Positions 63,757 to 64,000 of a stretch of DNA of 64,000 nucleotides are shown piece after piece. The notes under the pieces were generated by a model that had not been told where the DNA came from, searched no databases, and was given only the letters and a program-made list of their open reading frames with translations. Made by a program: the position numbers and the translations under genes. Every line of letters begins with the position of its first letter. Within the stretch, counting starts at the first letter, position 1. This DNA comes from Acidobacteriota bacterium (GTDB lineage: Bacteria > Acidobacteriota > Blastocatellia > Pyrinomonadales > Pyrinomonadaceae), in assembly GCA_029781855.1 (NCBI GenBank), contig JAKOVX010000048.1:1-64000 (forward strand), read 5' to 3'.

Positions 63757-64000
63757 TCAATTCTCTAAATAGCCGGGATACTCACGCTTCAGAAACTTCT
63801 CGAGAGCATCCTGAAACGAGGCCTTTTCATCCGGCATCGTATCGGGCAAAAATTTAATGTCGCTTGGCACCGTTCCATCAAACTTGGCCAGTCTCATGCC
63901 ATCCCTGTTCTTATTAAAGTCGATCAGCAGTTCTCCTTTTTGGAACCTAAGATGGATCGGGATCAAATACAATGCATCCACTCGGTATTGCCCGAACGTC
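63757..64000 (-). CDS. C-terminal part of an unknown protein, upstream of nuoL
   Basis: A frame ending at 63757 stays open to the right edge (81 codons visible; TFGQYRV at the edge). Text: YLIPIHLRFQKGELLIDFNK, then GMRLAKFDGTVPSDI and a helical end (FQDALEKFLKREYPGYLEN). It is soluble and not NuoK, which is the usual upstream neighbour of nuoL. Its stop is 12 bases from nuoL, so it is in the operon. Function unknown. Confidence 0.6.
   Translation of the reverse strand, partial: TFGQYRVDALYLIPIHLRFQKGELLIDFNKNRDGMRLAKFDGTVPSDIKFLPDTMPDEKASFQDALEKFLKREYPGYLEN

Overview
The window looks like chromosomal DNA of a Gram-negative, respiring heterotroph. It encodes complex I subunits (NuoL, NuoM, NuoN), malate dehydrogenase, the DXP isoprenoid pathway (Dxr, IspG), peptidoglycan enzymes (MurJ, PBP4-type carboxypeptidase), Hfq, a multihaem cytochrome, prepilin-like proteins and many proteins with Sec signal peptides. 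Gene style (S8 protease with short C-terminal repeats, CNB-DUF1003, SIMPL paralogues, GH92) suggests Acidobacteriota, perhaps class Blastocatellia. That is an impression only: there is no rRNA or other taxonomic marker here. I saw no IS element, prophage, integrase or CRISPR array.

Layout. 1-9.1 kb: start of a divergent membrane gene, exported M14 peptidase, SpoIID-like protein, SIMPL protein, CHY zinc finger, MarC, an exported HinP1I-like restriction-endonuclease homologue, tetrahaem cytochrome. 9-15.6 kb: GH92 mannosidase, YhhN, then miaA, hfq, tmk, holB and a DUF2752 gene. 15.7-19.6 kb: dxr-rseP-ispG. 20-28 kb: a long minus-strand series murJ, gamma-carbonic anhydrase, hisS, phosphatase, SulP transporter, DinB-like, with a PBP4-type gene upstream. 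28.3-37.8 kb: two related membrane-PAS-GGDEF-EAL proteins flank an unusual secreted subtilase and a GNAT gene. 37.8-41.3 kb: mdh, two exported proteins of unknown function, tRNA-Leu(UAA), nfeD-like gene. 41.4-49 kb: PP2C phosphatase, trans-sulfuration enzyme and leuABCD with a divergent LysR gene. 49-50.6 kb: PilZ protein and YbdK-type ligase. 50.6-54.8 kb: four pseudopilin/minor-pilin genes, one frameshifted. 54.9-64 kb: CNB-DUF1003 protein, then (minus strand) a nuoLMN operon with trailing accessory genes including a glutamine amidotransferase-like gene and a second SIMPL gene.

The two most unusual items. (1) The subtilase at 31987-34575 carries, behind its signal peptide, a region that reads like the first ATPase domain of ClpA/ClpB with its Walker A, Walker B aspartate and arginine finger lost, and ends in eleven exact-length GVLVGD hexapeptides. 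(2) The protein at 7279-8094 matches the GCGC-cutting restriction endonuclease HinP1I over almost its full length but starts with a signal peptide and has no methyltransferase partner in the window. Family comparisons are from memory and need alignment.
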